From NCBI GenBank assembly GCA_947627445.1, contig CANQWA010000020.1:1-50539 (forward strand): a stretch of DNA of 50,539 bases, given 5' to 3'. The translations under genes and the position numbers were made by a program. Source of the stretch: an uncultured Ruminococcus sp. (GTDB taxonomy: Bacteria > Bacillota > Clostridia > Oscillospirales > Ruminococcaceae). The first letter of the stretch is position 1. Each line of letters opens with the position of its first letter. Shown here piece by piece: positions 43,077 to 50,539 of this stretch. The notes beneath the pieces were generated by a model. The model was not told where the DNA came from. It was given only the letters and a program-made list of their open reading frames with translations, and ran no database searches.

Positions 43077-44999
43077 TCATCCGGCAATTTCTTCCAATTC
43101 GATCATCTGTTCCATGATCTCTTCCATTTGCTGCCGCAGCGTTTCCAACCGCTGACATTTCTCATTCATGCGTTGATAATCGCTGCAAACCGCATCATCC
43201 GACATTTCCTCTGTCAGAGTGTCCATCTCCTGCTGCATGGCTTCCAACTGCTGATCCAGCGCCTTCAGTTCTGTTCGTGCCTGCGCCTGACGAGCACGTT
43301 CCTTTTTGGAACGATAAGCCGTTTGATCTGGCTTTGGCTTTTTCTGGGTGTACTCTGGTTCGGCAGTTGCAGCAGCCTCTGCATCCGCCCTCTGCCGGGC
43401 TTCCAGCCACTGGGTAAAGCCGCCCTGAGAAACAGCGGCACCGTCTGCTTTCAGTTCCAGAATATGATCCGCCACCTTGTCCAGCAGATACCGATCATGG
43501 GAGACAAACAGCAGTGTACCGCCGAATTCCGCCATAGCTTCCTCAATGACTTCTTTCATAGCGATATCCAGATGATTGGTGGGTTCGTCCATGACCAATA
43601 CATTGCCGTGCTCCAGCATCATGACGGCAAAGCAGATCTTTGCCCGCTCGCCGCCGCTGAGAACACCGATGGGTTTGAACACGTTTTCTCCGGTGAGCCG
43701 CACCTGCCCCAGAAGTTTGCGCACCTCCAGGTCTGTCCAGGAGGGAACACGGTCGTGTATCTCCTGCATGACGGTTTTTTCCGGATGGAGGTTCGTACTT
43801 TCCTGTTCAAAATAGGAAATCTTGACATTGCTTGCCCACCGGATCTTTCCCTGATGGGGAAGCTGTCCCAGCAGAATTTTCAACAGGGTAGATTTGCCAA
43901 TGCCATTATCTCCGATAATGCCCCATTTCTCGCCCCGTCTCACCTCAAAGGAAAGTTCTGGCAACAGGATTTTCCGCCCCTCGCCCCTGCCTACGGAAAT
44001 ATCGGTTCCCTGCACTTTTAAAAGTTCTGTGGGGGGATCAGCCTCATAGGTAAAACGTATCTTTGCCTGCTTCTGTCCTGTCACAGGCTTTTCGATCCGT
44101 TCTATCTTCTCCAGCTGCTTTACCCGGCTCTGGGCGCTTTTTGCGGTGGATGCACGAGTGAGATTCCGTGCCACATAGTCCTCCAGCTTGGCAATCTCCT
44201 TCTGCTGCATCTCGTATTCCTTCCACTGACGAGCCACAGCGGCTTCCTTCAATTGGGTGAAGGAAGTGTAATTTCCTTTGTATCGGGTCAGCCTTCCCCG
44301 TTCGATCTCACAGATACTGGTGCAGACTCTGTCCAGAAAATACCGGTCATGCGAAACCAAAAGCAGCGCACCTTTATACGCCCTGAGATAGTCCTCCAGC
44401 CACATGACCGTCTTGAAATCCAAATGGTTGGTAGGCTCGTCCAGAATCAATAGGTTCGGCTCTTCCAACAGCAGCTTTGCAATTGCAAGCCGTGTTTTTT
44501 CGCCGCCGCTGAAACCAGAGATCACACGGGAATAACTCTCCTGTCCGAAGCCCATGCCGCCCAACACCGTCCGGATCTTTACGTCGATCTGGTAACCGTC
44601 ATTCGATTCAAACCAGGTTTGCAGCCGGTGATATTCTTCTGAAACAGACATGTCACCTTTCTGCATTTGCTGTTCCAGAACATGAAGCTGCTGCTGTGCA
44701 TCCAACAGTTTCTGAAAGACGCTGCGCATTTCTTCCCAAACGGTGCTGGTCTTATCCAGACCGCCCATCTGCTCCAAATACCCCACAGTGGTTTTACCGG
44801 AATAAGCGATCTCTCCGTCTCCTTCTGTGATATGGTCGGGCAGTTCGTTTTCTGTGAGAATCCGCAGCAGCGTGGATTTTCCACAACCGTTGACACCGAT
44901 CAGCCCGATACGGTCGTTATCCTCAATGGTCAGATGGATATGGGAAAGCACCTGACTGCCATGATAGAATTTATTGACATCCGTCAGCCGCACCAGCAT
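43077..44999 (-). CDS. ABC-F family ATPase (ribosome-associated)
   Basis: The 640-residue protein contains two ABC domains and no membrane segment. Domain 1: LIGVNGCGKSTLLRIL, signature FSGGEKTRLAIAKLL, LLILDEPTNHLD. A charged linker (about 245-300) fits the P-site tRNA-interaction motif. Domain 2: IIGDNGIGKSTLLKIL, LSGGERAKICFAVMM, LVMDEPTNHLD. A C-terminal coiled coil (about 560-640) completes the YdiF/Uup-like layout. ABC-F proteins enter the ribosomal E site to relieve stalling or to displace antibiotics. GGAGG precedes ATG 44999 and is overlapped by the stop of a leader ORF; see 45006-45077. Whether it is a resistance or housekeeping type cannot be settled here. Confidence 0.95.
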   Translation of the reverse strand: MLVRLTDVNKFYHGSQVLSHIHLTIEDNDRIGLIGVNGCGKSTLLRILTENELPDHITEGDGEIAYSGKTTVGYLEQMGGLDKTSTVWEEMRSVFQKLLDAQQQLHVLEQQMQKGDMSVSEEYHRLQTWFESNDGYQIDVKIRTVLGGMGFGQESYSRVISGFSGGEKTRLAIAKLLLEEPNLLILDEPTNHLDFKTVMWLEDYLRAYKGALLLVSHDRYFLDRVCTSICEIERGRLTRYKGNYTSFTQLKEAAVARQWKEYEMQQKEIAKLEDYVARNLTRASTAKSAQSRVKQLEKIERIEKPVTGQKQAKIRFTYEADPPTELLKVQGTDISVGRGEGRKILLPELSFEVRRGEKWGIIGDNGIGKSTLLKILLGQLPHQGKIRWASNVKISYFEQESTNLHPEKTVMQEIHDRVPSWTDLEVRKLLGQVRLTGENVFKPIGVLSGGERAKICFAVMMLEHGNVLVMDEPTNHLDIAMKEVIEEAMAEFGGTLLFVSHDRYLLDKVADHILELKADGAAVSQGGFTQWLEARQRADAEAAATAEPEYTQKKPKPDQTAYRSKKERARQAQARTELKALDQQLEAMQQEMDTLTEEMSDDAVCSDYQRMNEKCQRLETLRQQMEEIMEQMIELEEIAG

Positions 45000-45005
45000 T
45001 CTGTT

Positions 45006-45077
45006 TCACCTCCAATTCAAAAGTTGTACCAACAGGATGCTGTGCCGTACACAGATCCTGTTGGTACAGATACACAT
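45006..45077 (-). CDS. Candidate 23-residue regulatory leader peptide upstream of the ABC-F gene
   Basis: A short ORF reads MCICTNRICVRH, then SILLVQLLNWR and TGA. GGGAGGAAGGAAG lies 3-4 nt upstream of its ATG, a strong ribosome site for such a small ORF. Its stop overlaps the ABC-F Shine-Dalgarno (GGAGGTGA) and the ABC-F ATG is 6 nt after that stop. The ORF runs through the hairpin at 45026-45067. This layout is typical of antibiotic-responsive leader peptides. No family was recognised. Confidence 0.6.
   Translation of the reverse strand: MCICTNRICVRHSILLVQLLNWR
45026..45067 (-). promoter_or_regulatory. Leader hairpin of the ABC-F gene
   Basis: Minus strand GTACCAACAGGATCTGTG pairs with CACAG-C-ATCCTGTTGGTAC: 13 plus 5 bp with a single bulged C and a 5-nt loop. 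AACTTTTG follows, a weak T tract. A ribosome stalled in the first third of the leader ORF would cover the 5' arm. Confidence 0.7.
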
Positions 45078-45140
45078 TTTCTTCCTTCCTCCCGGATATG
45101 CCGATTTATCGGAGAAACACCGCAACGAAAAAAGGGATTT

Positions 45141-45307
45141 TTAGAACTTGTTCTCATCGGATTTGACCATGGATTTTCGAGCAACATTTTGACGAGGGCA
45201 AGGCGAAAAAGCGAAAGCAACCTCACGTATGGTGAGCTTTTTCCACGCAGCAATCGGCAAAATTTACCGAAAAGACAGGTGCAATATCCGATGAGAACCA
45301 GTTCTTA
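45141..45307. repeat. MITE-like palindromic element, family A copy 3
   Basis: This 167-bp copy is the best preserved: left TAGAACTTGTTCTCATCGGA, right ATCCGATGAGAACCAGTTCTTA. It lies between leuD and the ABC-F leader. Its final TTA is the leuD stop codon (TAA on the minus strand). Confidence 0.88.
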
Positions 45308-45799
45308 CTTCACTGCACCCTTCTGAATGGATTCAATCAGACCGCCGTTGGCAATGATAGTCTGAATAAATGCCGGAAAAGGTGCGACCCGAAATTCCTT
45401 GCCGTTTGTCACATCACAGATCACGCCGTTGTCCAGATCCGCTTCTACCGTATCGCCTTCATGGATAGCATCCACTGCTTCAGGACATTCCACGATTGCC
45501 AGTCCGATGTTGATGGAATTGCGGTAGAAAATGCGGGCAAAGCTCTTGGCGATCACCAGAGAAATACCGCTTTCCTTAATGGCAATGGGAGCATGCTCAC
45601 GGGAAGAACCACAGCCGAAATTCTCGCCGCCCACCATGATATCACCTTCCTTCACACGGCTGGTAAAGGTGGTGTCCAGATCCTCCATGCAGTGAGAAGC
45701 CAGTTCCTTTTTATCAATGGTATTCAGATAACGTGCCGGGATGATGACATCCGTATCCACATTATCACCGTATTTGATGACAGTGCCGCTTAATTTCAT
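45305..45799 (-). CDS. leuD: 3-isopropylmalate dehydratase small subunit
   Basis: LeuD pairs with LeuC to isomerise 2- to 3-isopropylmalate in leucine synthesis. The 164-residue swivel-domain protein has the signature [15 protein letters not shown] and [18 protein letters not shown], then [18 protein letters not shown] 45799 follows GGAGG, one base after the leuC stop. Its TAA stop is made by the end of repeat A3. Confidence 0.97.
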   Translation of the reverse strand: MKLSGTVIKYGDNVDTDVIIPARYLNTIDKKELASHCMEDLDTTFTSRVKEGDIMVGGENFGCGSSREHAPIAIKESGISLVIAKSFARIFYRNSINIGLAIVECPEAVDAIHEGDTVEADLDNGVICDVTNGKEFRVAPFPAFIQTIIANGGLIESIQKGAVK

Positions 45800-45800
45800 C

Positions 45801-47063
45801 TTACAGAACCTCCTTCGGGGATACGATTTTTCCTGCAATTGCACTTGCTGCAGCAACGGCAGGGCTTGCCAGATACACTTCGGATTCCGGGTGTCCCATC
45901 CTGCCTACAAAATTCCGGTTTGTGGTGGAAACTGCACGTTCTCCCGCTGCCAAAATACCCATATGACCGCCCAGACACGGACCGCAGGTTGGTGTAGAGA
46001 CAACGCAGCCGGCTTCGATGAGGCTTTTCAACAGACCGTTTTCCATCGCCTTGAGATAGATGTCCTGTGTCGCCGGAATAATGATGGCACGCACGTTCTT
46101 TGCCACTTTCCTGCCTTTCAGAATGGAAGCGGCTTCTTCGATATCCCGATAGAATCCATTGGTGCAGGAACCGATGACAACCTGGTCGATCTTGACTTCG
46201 CCCACTTCGTCAATCGTTCGGGTGTTGCCCGGCAAATGCGGAAATGCCACGGTAGACTGGATCTCAGACAGATCAATCTCCATTACTGCATCGTATACCG
46301 CATCCTCGTCAGCTTGGTAGACAACCGGCTTGCGGTCGCTGTGCTCTGCTACAAAAGCCAGCGTCTGTTCATCCACTTCAAAGATGCCGTTCTTTGCACC
46401 TGCTTCAATTGCCATATTGGTCATAGTCAGACGGTCGCTCATGCTCAGAGAGGCCACACCCTCGCCGGTGAATTCCATCGATCGGTATAGTGCGCCGTCC
46501 ACGCCAATTTTGCCGATGATGTGCAGAATGACATCCTTACCAGAGATGTAAGGGTTCAGCTTGCCTTTCAGGACGAATTTGATGGCAGAAGGTACTTTGA
46601 ACCATGCCTTGCCAATGGCCATGCCGCACGCCATATCGGTAGAACCGACGCCGGTGGAAAATGCGCCCAGTGCTCCGTAAGTACAGGTATGGGAATCCGC
46701 ACCGATGACAACATCACCGGAAACTACCAGACCTTTTTCCGGCAGAAGTGCATGTTCAATGCCCATCTGTCCCACATCATAGAAATGTGTGATCTCCTGC
46801 GCCTCGCAGAAATCCCGGCACATTTTGCACTGTGTCGCTGCTTTGATATCCTTGTTGGGGGCAAAGTGATCCATGACCATGGTCACCTTTTCCTTGTCGA
46901 ACACCTGATCTGCCCCCAGCTTGTTAAACTCCCGGATCGCTACCGGAGAAGTGATATCATTGCCTAACACACGATCCAAATTCACCAGGATCAGCTGACC
47001 GGCTTCCACATGATTCAATCCGGCATGTGCCGCCAGAATTTTTTGTGTCATTGTCATACCCAT
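45801..47063 (-). CDS. leuC: 3-isopropylmalate dehydratase large subunit
   Basis: This is the aconitase-superfamily catalytic subunit. The 420-residue protein fits the shorter bacterial/archaeal LeuC class. Cluster-ligand cysteines are in VIGSCTNG and [15 protein letters not shown]. Other motifs: [20 protein letters not shown] and [22 protein letters not shown] lies 10 nt before the ATG. It is 19 nt from ilvD, so ilvD-leuC-leuD is one branched-chain amino-acid operon. Confidence 0.98.
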   Translation of the reverse strand: MGMTMTQKILAAHAGLNHVEAGQLILVNLDRVLGNDITSPVAIREFNKLGADQVFDKEKVTMVMDHFAPNKDIKAATQCKMCRDFCEAQEITHFYDVGQMGIEHALLPEKGLVVSGDVVIGADSHTCTYGALGAFSTGVGSTDMACGMAIGKAWFKVPSAIKFVLKGKLNPYISGKDVILHIIGKIGVDGALYRSMEFTGEGVASLSMSDRLTMTNMAIEAGAKNGIFEVDEQTLAFVAEHSDRKPVVYQADEDAVYDAVMEIDLSEIQSTVAFPHLPGNTRTIDEVGEVKIDQVVIGSCTNGFYRDIEEAASILKGRKVAKNVRAIIIPATQDIYLKAMENGLLKSLIEAGCVVSTPTCGPCLGGHMGILAAGERAVSTTNRNFVGRMGHPESEVYLASPAVAAASAIAGKIVSPKEVL

Positions 47064-47082
47064 GGGTATCTAACCTCCATTC

Positions 47083-48750
47083 TTAATCCATTCTATTGAT
47101 GATCGCACCCTTATCCGCAGAAGCAGCCATTTTGGCATATCGTTTCAGATATCCTGTGAGATTTTCCTTCACCAACAGCTTGGTATTCTTTTTCCGTTCT
47201 GCAAGCTCCTCATCGGAAACCTCCAGATGGATACTGTAATGGGGAATATCAATAGAAATCATATCCCCGTCCTGTACATAGGCGATCGTACCGCCGTTAA
47301 CTGCCTCTGGGGAAACATGCCCAATGGCTGCACCGCGGGTTGCACCGGAGAACCGTCCGTCTGTGATGAGTGCAACATCCTTGTCCAGTCCCATACCTGC
47401 GATTGCCGATGTGGGAGAAAGCATCTCACGCATACCCGGTCCGCCGGCAGGACCTTCGTAACGGATTACCACGACATCGCCCTTGACGATCTTGCCGCCC
47501 TTGATGGCAGCAATGGCTTCCTCTTCGCTGTTGAACACCTTTGCCGGACCCCGATGCTGAAGCATTTCTGCGGCAACAGCACTGCGCTTTACCACACAGC
47601 TGTCCGGAGCCAGATTGCCCCGCAGCACAGCAATGCCGCCTGTCTCACTGTAGGGATTTTCAATCGGACGGATGATATCCGGATTCTGATTGAAACAGCC
47701 GCTGATATTTTCACCCAGAGTTTTTCCGGTGACCGTCATCACATCTGTGTGAATGAGATTTTTCTTGGTCAATTCGTTCAGAACGGCATAGACACCGCCG
47801 GCTTCATTCAGATCCTCCATATAGGCGTGTCCTGCCGGAGCCAAATGACACAGATTGGGTGTTCTTGCGCTGACCTTGTTTGCCATATCCAGATCAATCC
47901 GGATACCGCATTCATTGGCGATTGCCGGCAGATGGAGCATACTGTTGGTGGAACAACCCAGTGCCATATCTGCTGTCAATGCATTTTCAAAGGCATCTGC
48001 TGTCATGATGTCACGGGGACGAATATTCTTCCGGTACAGTTCCATGACTGCCATACCAGCCTGTTTTGCCAGACGGATGCGCTCGGAGTACACGGCTGGG
48101 ATCGTACCGTTTCCCTTCAGTCCCATGCCCAGCACTTCCGTGAGACAATTCATGGAGTTTGCGGTATACATGCCGGAACAGGAACCGCAGGTGGGACATG
48201 CCTTGTTTTCAAATTCCTCCACGTCCTCTTCCGTGAATTTTCCTGCCGCATAAGAGCCTACGGCTTCAAACATACTGGATAGACTGGTCTTTCTGCCCTT
48301 GACATGACCGGCAAGCATAGGTCCGCCGCTGATAAATACGGTGGGAACATTCACTCTTGCCGCAGCCATCAGAAGACCGGGAACATTCTTGTCACAGTTG
48401 GGGATCATGACCAAAGCATCAAAGTGATGCGCCAGAGCCATGCATTCGGTGGAATCGGCAATCAGGTCACGAGTCACCAGAGAATACTTCATGCCCGCAT
48501 GTCCCATGGCAATGCCGTCACAGACAGCGATTGCCGGAAAGACCACCGGTGTACCGCCAGCCATGGCAACGCCCATCTTGACCGCTTCTACAATTTTGTC
48601 AATATGCATGTGTCCCGGTACGATTTCGTTATAAGAAGAGACAATGCCCACCAGAGGACGCTGCATTTCTTCCCTGGTCATACCCAGTGCGTTAAAAAGT
48701 GAACGCTGTGGTGCTTTATCCACACCGTCACAGTAAAAGTTATTGCTCAT
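47083..48750 (-). CDS. ilvD: Dihydroxy-acid dehydratase
   Basis: IlvD forms the 2-keto acid precursors of valine and isoleucine. The 555-residue protein carries the iron-sulfur site residues in [16 protein letters not shown] and [19 protein letters not shown], plus [17 protein letters not shown] and [18 protein letters not shown] precedes the ATG. No T-box or leader peptide rich in branched-chain codons was found in the 105 nt to the next gene; TTGACA occurs within motif D at 48816-48831. Confidence 0.98.
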   Translation of the reverse strand: MSNNFYCDGVDKAPQRSLFNALGMTREEMQRPLVGIVSSYNEIVPGHMHIDKIVEAVKMGVAMAGGTPVVFPAIAVCDGIAMGHAGMKYSLVTRDLIADSTECMALAHHFDALVMIPNCDKNVPGLLMAAARVNVPTVFISGGPMLAGHVKGRKTSLSSMFEAVGSYAAGKFTEEDVEEFENKACPTCGSCSGMYTANSMNCLTEVLGMGLKGNGTIPAVYSERIRLAKQAGMAVMELYRKNIRPRDIMTADAFENALTADMALGCSTNSMLHLPAIANECGIRIDLDMANKVSARTPNLCHLAPAGHAYMEDLNEAGGVYAVLNELTKKNLIHTDVMTVTGKTLGENISGCFNQNPDIIRPIENPYSETGGIAVLRGNLAPDSCVVKRSAVAAEMLQHRGPAKVFNSEEEAIAAIKGGKIVKGDVVVIRYEGPAGGPGMREMLSPTSAIAGMGLDKDVALITDGRFSGATRGAAIGHVSPEAVNGGTIAYVQDGDMISIDIPHYSIHLEVSDEELAERKKNTKLLVKENLTGYLKRYAKMAASADKGAIINRMD

Positions 48751-48815
48751 TGTTCTTTCACCTCTTGATTCATTTGGGCATGTAATACGACTTCTAAAAA
48801 TCTACGCATGATTTT

Positions 48816-48831
48816 CGTGTCAACACACCCC
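48816..48831. repeat. 16-bp intergenic motif D, copy 3
   Basis: CGTGTCAACACACCCC, identical to 8690-8705. Read on the minus strand it supplies TTGACA about 65 nt upstream of ilvD, but no good -10 follows at 17 nt. Confidence 0.5.
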
Positions 48832-48855
48832 AGAACGATTTGCCATTGTATTTCT

Positions 48856-49725
48856 TTACGGCTTGCAGATACCGCAGGGCGAATATCCCTGTGCGATTAG
48901 TTGGTTACGGTCTGCATGGATATTCTGACCATTACTTGTTGGTTTCTTAGGACAGTCGGGATAATGGAATTTCTTCGTTTCGGTATTCAGAACATAGTCA
49001 GACCCTTGTGAAGCACCCGAAGTCAGTTCGCCGTTTTCTCCAAAGTAATACTGCTGACCGCCGATAGTCTCCCAGCCGGTTCGCATGACACCAGACTTGC
49101 CGAAATAATACTGCTTACCGCCGATGGTTTCCCACATGGTGCGCATCACACCAGACTTGCCAAAGTAATATTTCTTGCCGCCGATGGTCTCCCACATGGT
49201 GCGCATCACACCGGTCTTGCCGAAGTAATACTTCTTGCCGCCAATGGTCTCCCACATGGTGCGCATCACACCGGTCTTGCCGAAGTAATACTTCTTACCG
49301 CCGATGGTCTCCCACATGGTGCGCATCACACCGGTCTTGCCGAAGTAATACTTCTTACCGCCGATGGTTTCCCACATGGTGCGCATCACACCGGTCTTGC
49401 CGAAGTAATATTTTTTGCCGCCAATGGTCGCCCACATGGTCTGCATGACACCGCTGGAACGAAAGTAATACTTTTTGCCATCAATCATTTGCCAGCCAGT
49501 GACCTTATTCCCATTTTTGTCAAAATAGAACCGATTGCCGGCAGGCGAAGTATACCAGTGTGCAGCAGCAGAAACTATGACATCTGCCAAAGCGGTATCT
49601 GCTGCTTCTATTGTTTCGATGGTCTGCACTTTCGCAGCAGCAGTTTGCAGTGCAAGAGTCGGAATACTGCTGACTGCCAGTACACATGCTGCAAGAGCGG
49701 CTGTGATCTTTCTTGTTTGTTTCAT
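48856..49725 (-). CDS. Secreted cell-wall-binding repeat protein with C-terminal cysteine motif
   Basis: The 289-residue protein has a signal peptide (KQTRKITAALAACVLAVSS), a spacer of about 40 residues, then nine 20-residue repeats of choline/glucan-binding type (consensus MWETIGGKKYYFGKTGVMRT; the first is degenerate). The C-terminal domain has FHYPDCPK and GYSPCGICKP, a probable metal-binding His/Cys motif seen at the ends of other secreted bacterial proteins. It has no catalytic domain. ATG 49725 follows GGAG. Repeats bind cell-wall or exopolysaccharide ligands. It lies downstream of a transglutaminase-like protein with nearly identical repeats, which suggests duplication. Confidence 0.85.
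   Translation of the reverse strand: MKQTRKITAALAACVLAVSSIPTLALQTAAAKVQTIETIEAADTALADVIVSAAAHWYTSPAGNRFYFDKNGNKVTGWQMIDGKKYYFRSSGVMQTMWATIGGKKYYFGKTGVMRTMWETIGGKKYYFGKTGVMRTMWETIGGKKYYFGKTGVMRTMWETIGGKKYYFGKTGVMRTMWETIGGKKYYFGKSGVMRTMWETIGGKQYYFGKSGVMRTGWETIGGQQYYFGENGELTSGASQGSDYVLNTETKKFHYPDCPKKPTSNGQNIHADRNQLIAQGYSPCGICKP
49021..49500. repeat. 60-bp tandem repeat array
   Basis: Eight consecutive 60-bp units encode the cell-wall-binding repeats. The three units at 49201-49380 are nearly identical at DNA level, with only silent differences. Copies of the same unit lie at 50400-50539 in the neighbouring gene. Such arrays expand and contract by recombination and may also be misassembled. Confidence 0.9.
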
Positions 49726-49782
49726 GTTATCATTTCTCCTTTTTATAGAATTCTGTTCATCCGATGATGGTTTCCCAGTCAG

Positions 49783-49829
49783 AATCTGTCCGCATAAAGA
49801 CTGTATACAGATTTCTATGCGGACAGATT
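49783..49829. repeat. 14-bp perfect inverted repeat between the two wall-binding genes
   Basis: AATCTGTCCGCATA (49783-49796) and TATGCGGACAGATT (49816-49829) flank 19 nt. It is followed by TTCTTAGGGCAAC, a junction like the B-to-C joints elsewhere, so it may be a reduced B-type element. Confidence 0.55.
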
Positions 49830-49842
49830 TTAAATATCTTCT

Positions 49843-49892
49843 TAGGGCAACACCGTACAAAGCCGTCAGGCATTTTTGGTGCGGTGTTGTTT
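49843..49892. repeat. Family C hairpin after the transglutaminase-like gene
   Basis: GGCAACACCGTACAAAGCCG faces GGTGCGGTGTTGTT. Family C short form, 6 nt from the stop codon of the upstream gene. Confidence 0.6.
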
Positions 49893-49897
49893 GAGAC

Positions 49898-50539
49898 TTA
49901 TGCGAGGGGATGTGTTCCGTAATCTGCCCAGCCAGCCATGCCATCTGCATAGCCAACCTTTCCGTCCATATTGACGACACACCATTGATGCGTCCATTGA
50001 TTTTCATTGGCGTGCGTCCAACGATAGCCCATGCAGTCCAATATCATGCCTAAAGCACGTGTAGCCCCTGCACAGGAGTATTCTTTTGCAATAAACACAC
50101 CGTAAGCCTGACTATAGTTAGGACCAGAAGTCATATACGTACAATCGCCGCAAAAGAGTGCAACAATAAATGCTGCTTCGCCGATACGGTCTAAATCGCT
50201 GCCGGGCGCAATATGGCTTGCAATAAACGAAGCGATGGTTCGGGCATCATTGGTATGATTGCCGGTATTGGGCTTTGGAAAAGCATAGCAAATTCCTCTA
50301 TTGTCTATCATATACTCAAAATCGCCGTATATGCCGTTTCTGGCCATAGAACCGTATTTTCCAAAATAATATTTTTTCCCGCCTATTACCTCAAAGCCGG
50401 TTCGCATGACACCAGTTTTGCCAAAGTAATATTTATCACCGCCGATGGTTTCCCACATGGTACGCATCACACCGGTCTTGCCGAAGTAATACTTCTTACC
50501 GCCGATGGTCTCCCACATGGTGCGCATCACACCGGTCTT
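49898..50539 (-). CDS. Transglutaminase-like cell-wall-binding protein, N-terminally truncated by the window edge
   Basis: At least 214 residues are visible and the frame stays open to the edge. They start with three wall-binding repeats (MWETIGGKKYYFGKTGVMRT type, last one GFEVIGGKKYYFGK). A transglutaminase/protease-like domain follows: the catalytic Cys in AKEYSCAGATRALGMILDCM, His in WTHQWCVVNMDGKVGYAD and Asp in YADG. Such domains in secreted proteins act as cysteine peptidases or crosslinkers on wall proteins. Signal peptide and further repeats are probably right of the window. It may have been duplicated with the neighbour at 48856. Confidence 0.85.
   Translation of the reverse strand, partial: KTGVMRTMWETIGGKKYYFGKTGVMRTMWETIGGDKYYFGKTGVMRTGFEVIGGKKYYFGKYGSMARNGIYGDFEYMIDNRGICYAFPKPNTGNHTNDARTIASFIASHIAPGSDLDRIGEAAFIVALFCGDCTYMTSGPNYSQAYGVFIAKEYSCAGATRALGMILDCMGYRWTHANENQWTHQWCVVNMDGKVGYADGMAGWADYGTHPLA

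Noticed and set aside
48751-48855. A possible T-box or branched-chain leader peptide upstream of ilvD
   Set aside because: No anti-terminator motif, no leader ORF rich in Leu, Ile or Val codons and no terminator was seen.
49021-49500. Tandem 60-bp repeats as a CRISPR array
   Set aside because: There are no unique spacers; the units are contiguous and in frame within a secreted-protein gene.

Overview
The window looks like a chromosome segment of a low-to-mid GC Clostridia bacterium, most likely a Ruminococcus-type member of the Oscillospiraceae. Support comes from the SCIFF peptide and its radical SAM maturase, a CD1247-type zinc-ribbon protein, spoIIR, an NfnAB-like flavoprotein pair, a GH43 xylosidase-type enzyme and secreted proteins with 20-residue aromatic cell-wall-binding repeats. 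No rRNA, tRNA, CRISPR array, prophage or transposase gene was seen. Species assignment is inference.

Layout. 1-1460: 3' part of a GH43 gene (+). 1632-2795: CPBP membrane protease (-). 2796-3389: divergent promoter region carrying two palindromic elements. 3390-8645: ligA-gatC-gatA-gatB (+), closed by a strong terminator. From 8786 to the right edge everything is on the minus strand, so it is transcribed right to left. In transcription order it runs: transglutaminase-like and cell-wall-binding proteins; ilvD-leuC-leuD; a leader peptide and an ABC-F ATPase; a lipoprotein; spoIIR; infC-rpmI-rplT; trmH-dprA-topA-trmFO; plsX-rnc-elp3-like-yjbR-smc-ftsY-rdgB-yhbY-nadD-yqeK-LCP; rsfS-leuS; rpsU; yqeG-aroQ-pepP; efp; CD1247-like gene; nfnA-nfnB-yajC; a TIGR04086-like membrane protein; scfA (SCIFF), scfB and a GH25 muramidase. 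Most genes are housekeeping (translation, DNA replication and segregation, envelope, NAD and branched-chain amino-acid synthesis) and many overlap by 1-14 nt, indicating coupled operons.

The least ordinary parts are: (1) a 23-codon leader ORF with its own Shine-Dalgarno, running through an 18-bp hairpin and ending inside the Shine-Dalgarno of the ABC-F gene, a candidate antibiotic-responsive attenuator; (2) a superfamily of about 40-180 bp palindromic MITE-like elements whose TA-flanked ends repeatedly form the stop codon of the neighbouring gene; (3) an easily missed 45-codon SCIFF gene with its own promoter and terminator, whose maturase gene is translationally coupled to a GH25 lysozyme; (4) a 227-bp multi-hairpin element between the LCP gene and rsfS; (5) a symmetric divergent promoter pair built on a 12-bp inverted repeat upstream of ligA; (6) infC with a probable AUC start and an upstream attenuator; and (7) an apparent frameshift at the left edge inside the GH43 gene.
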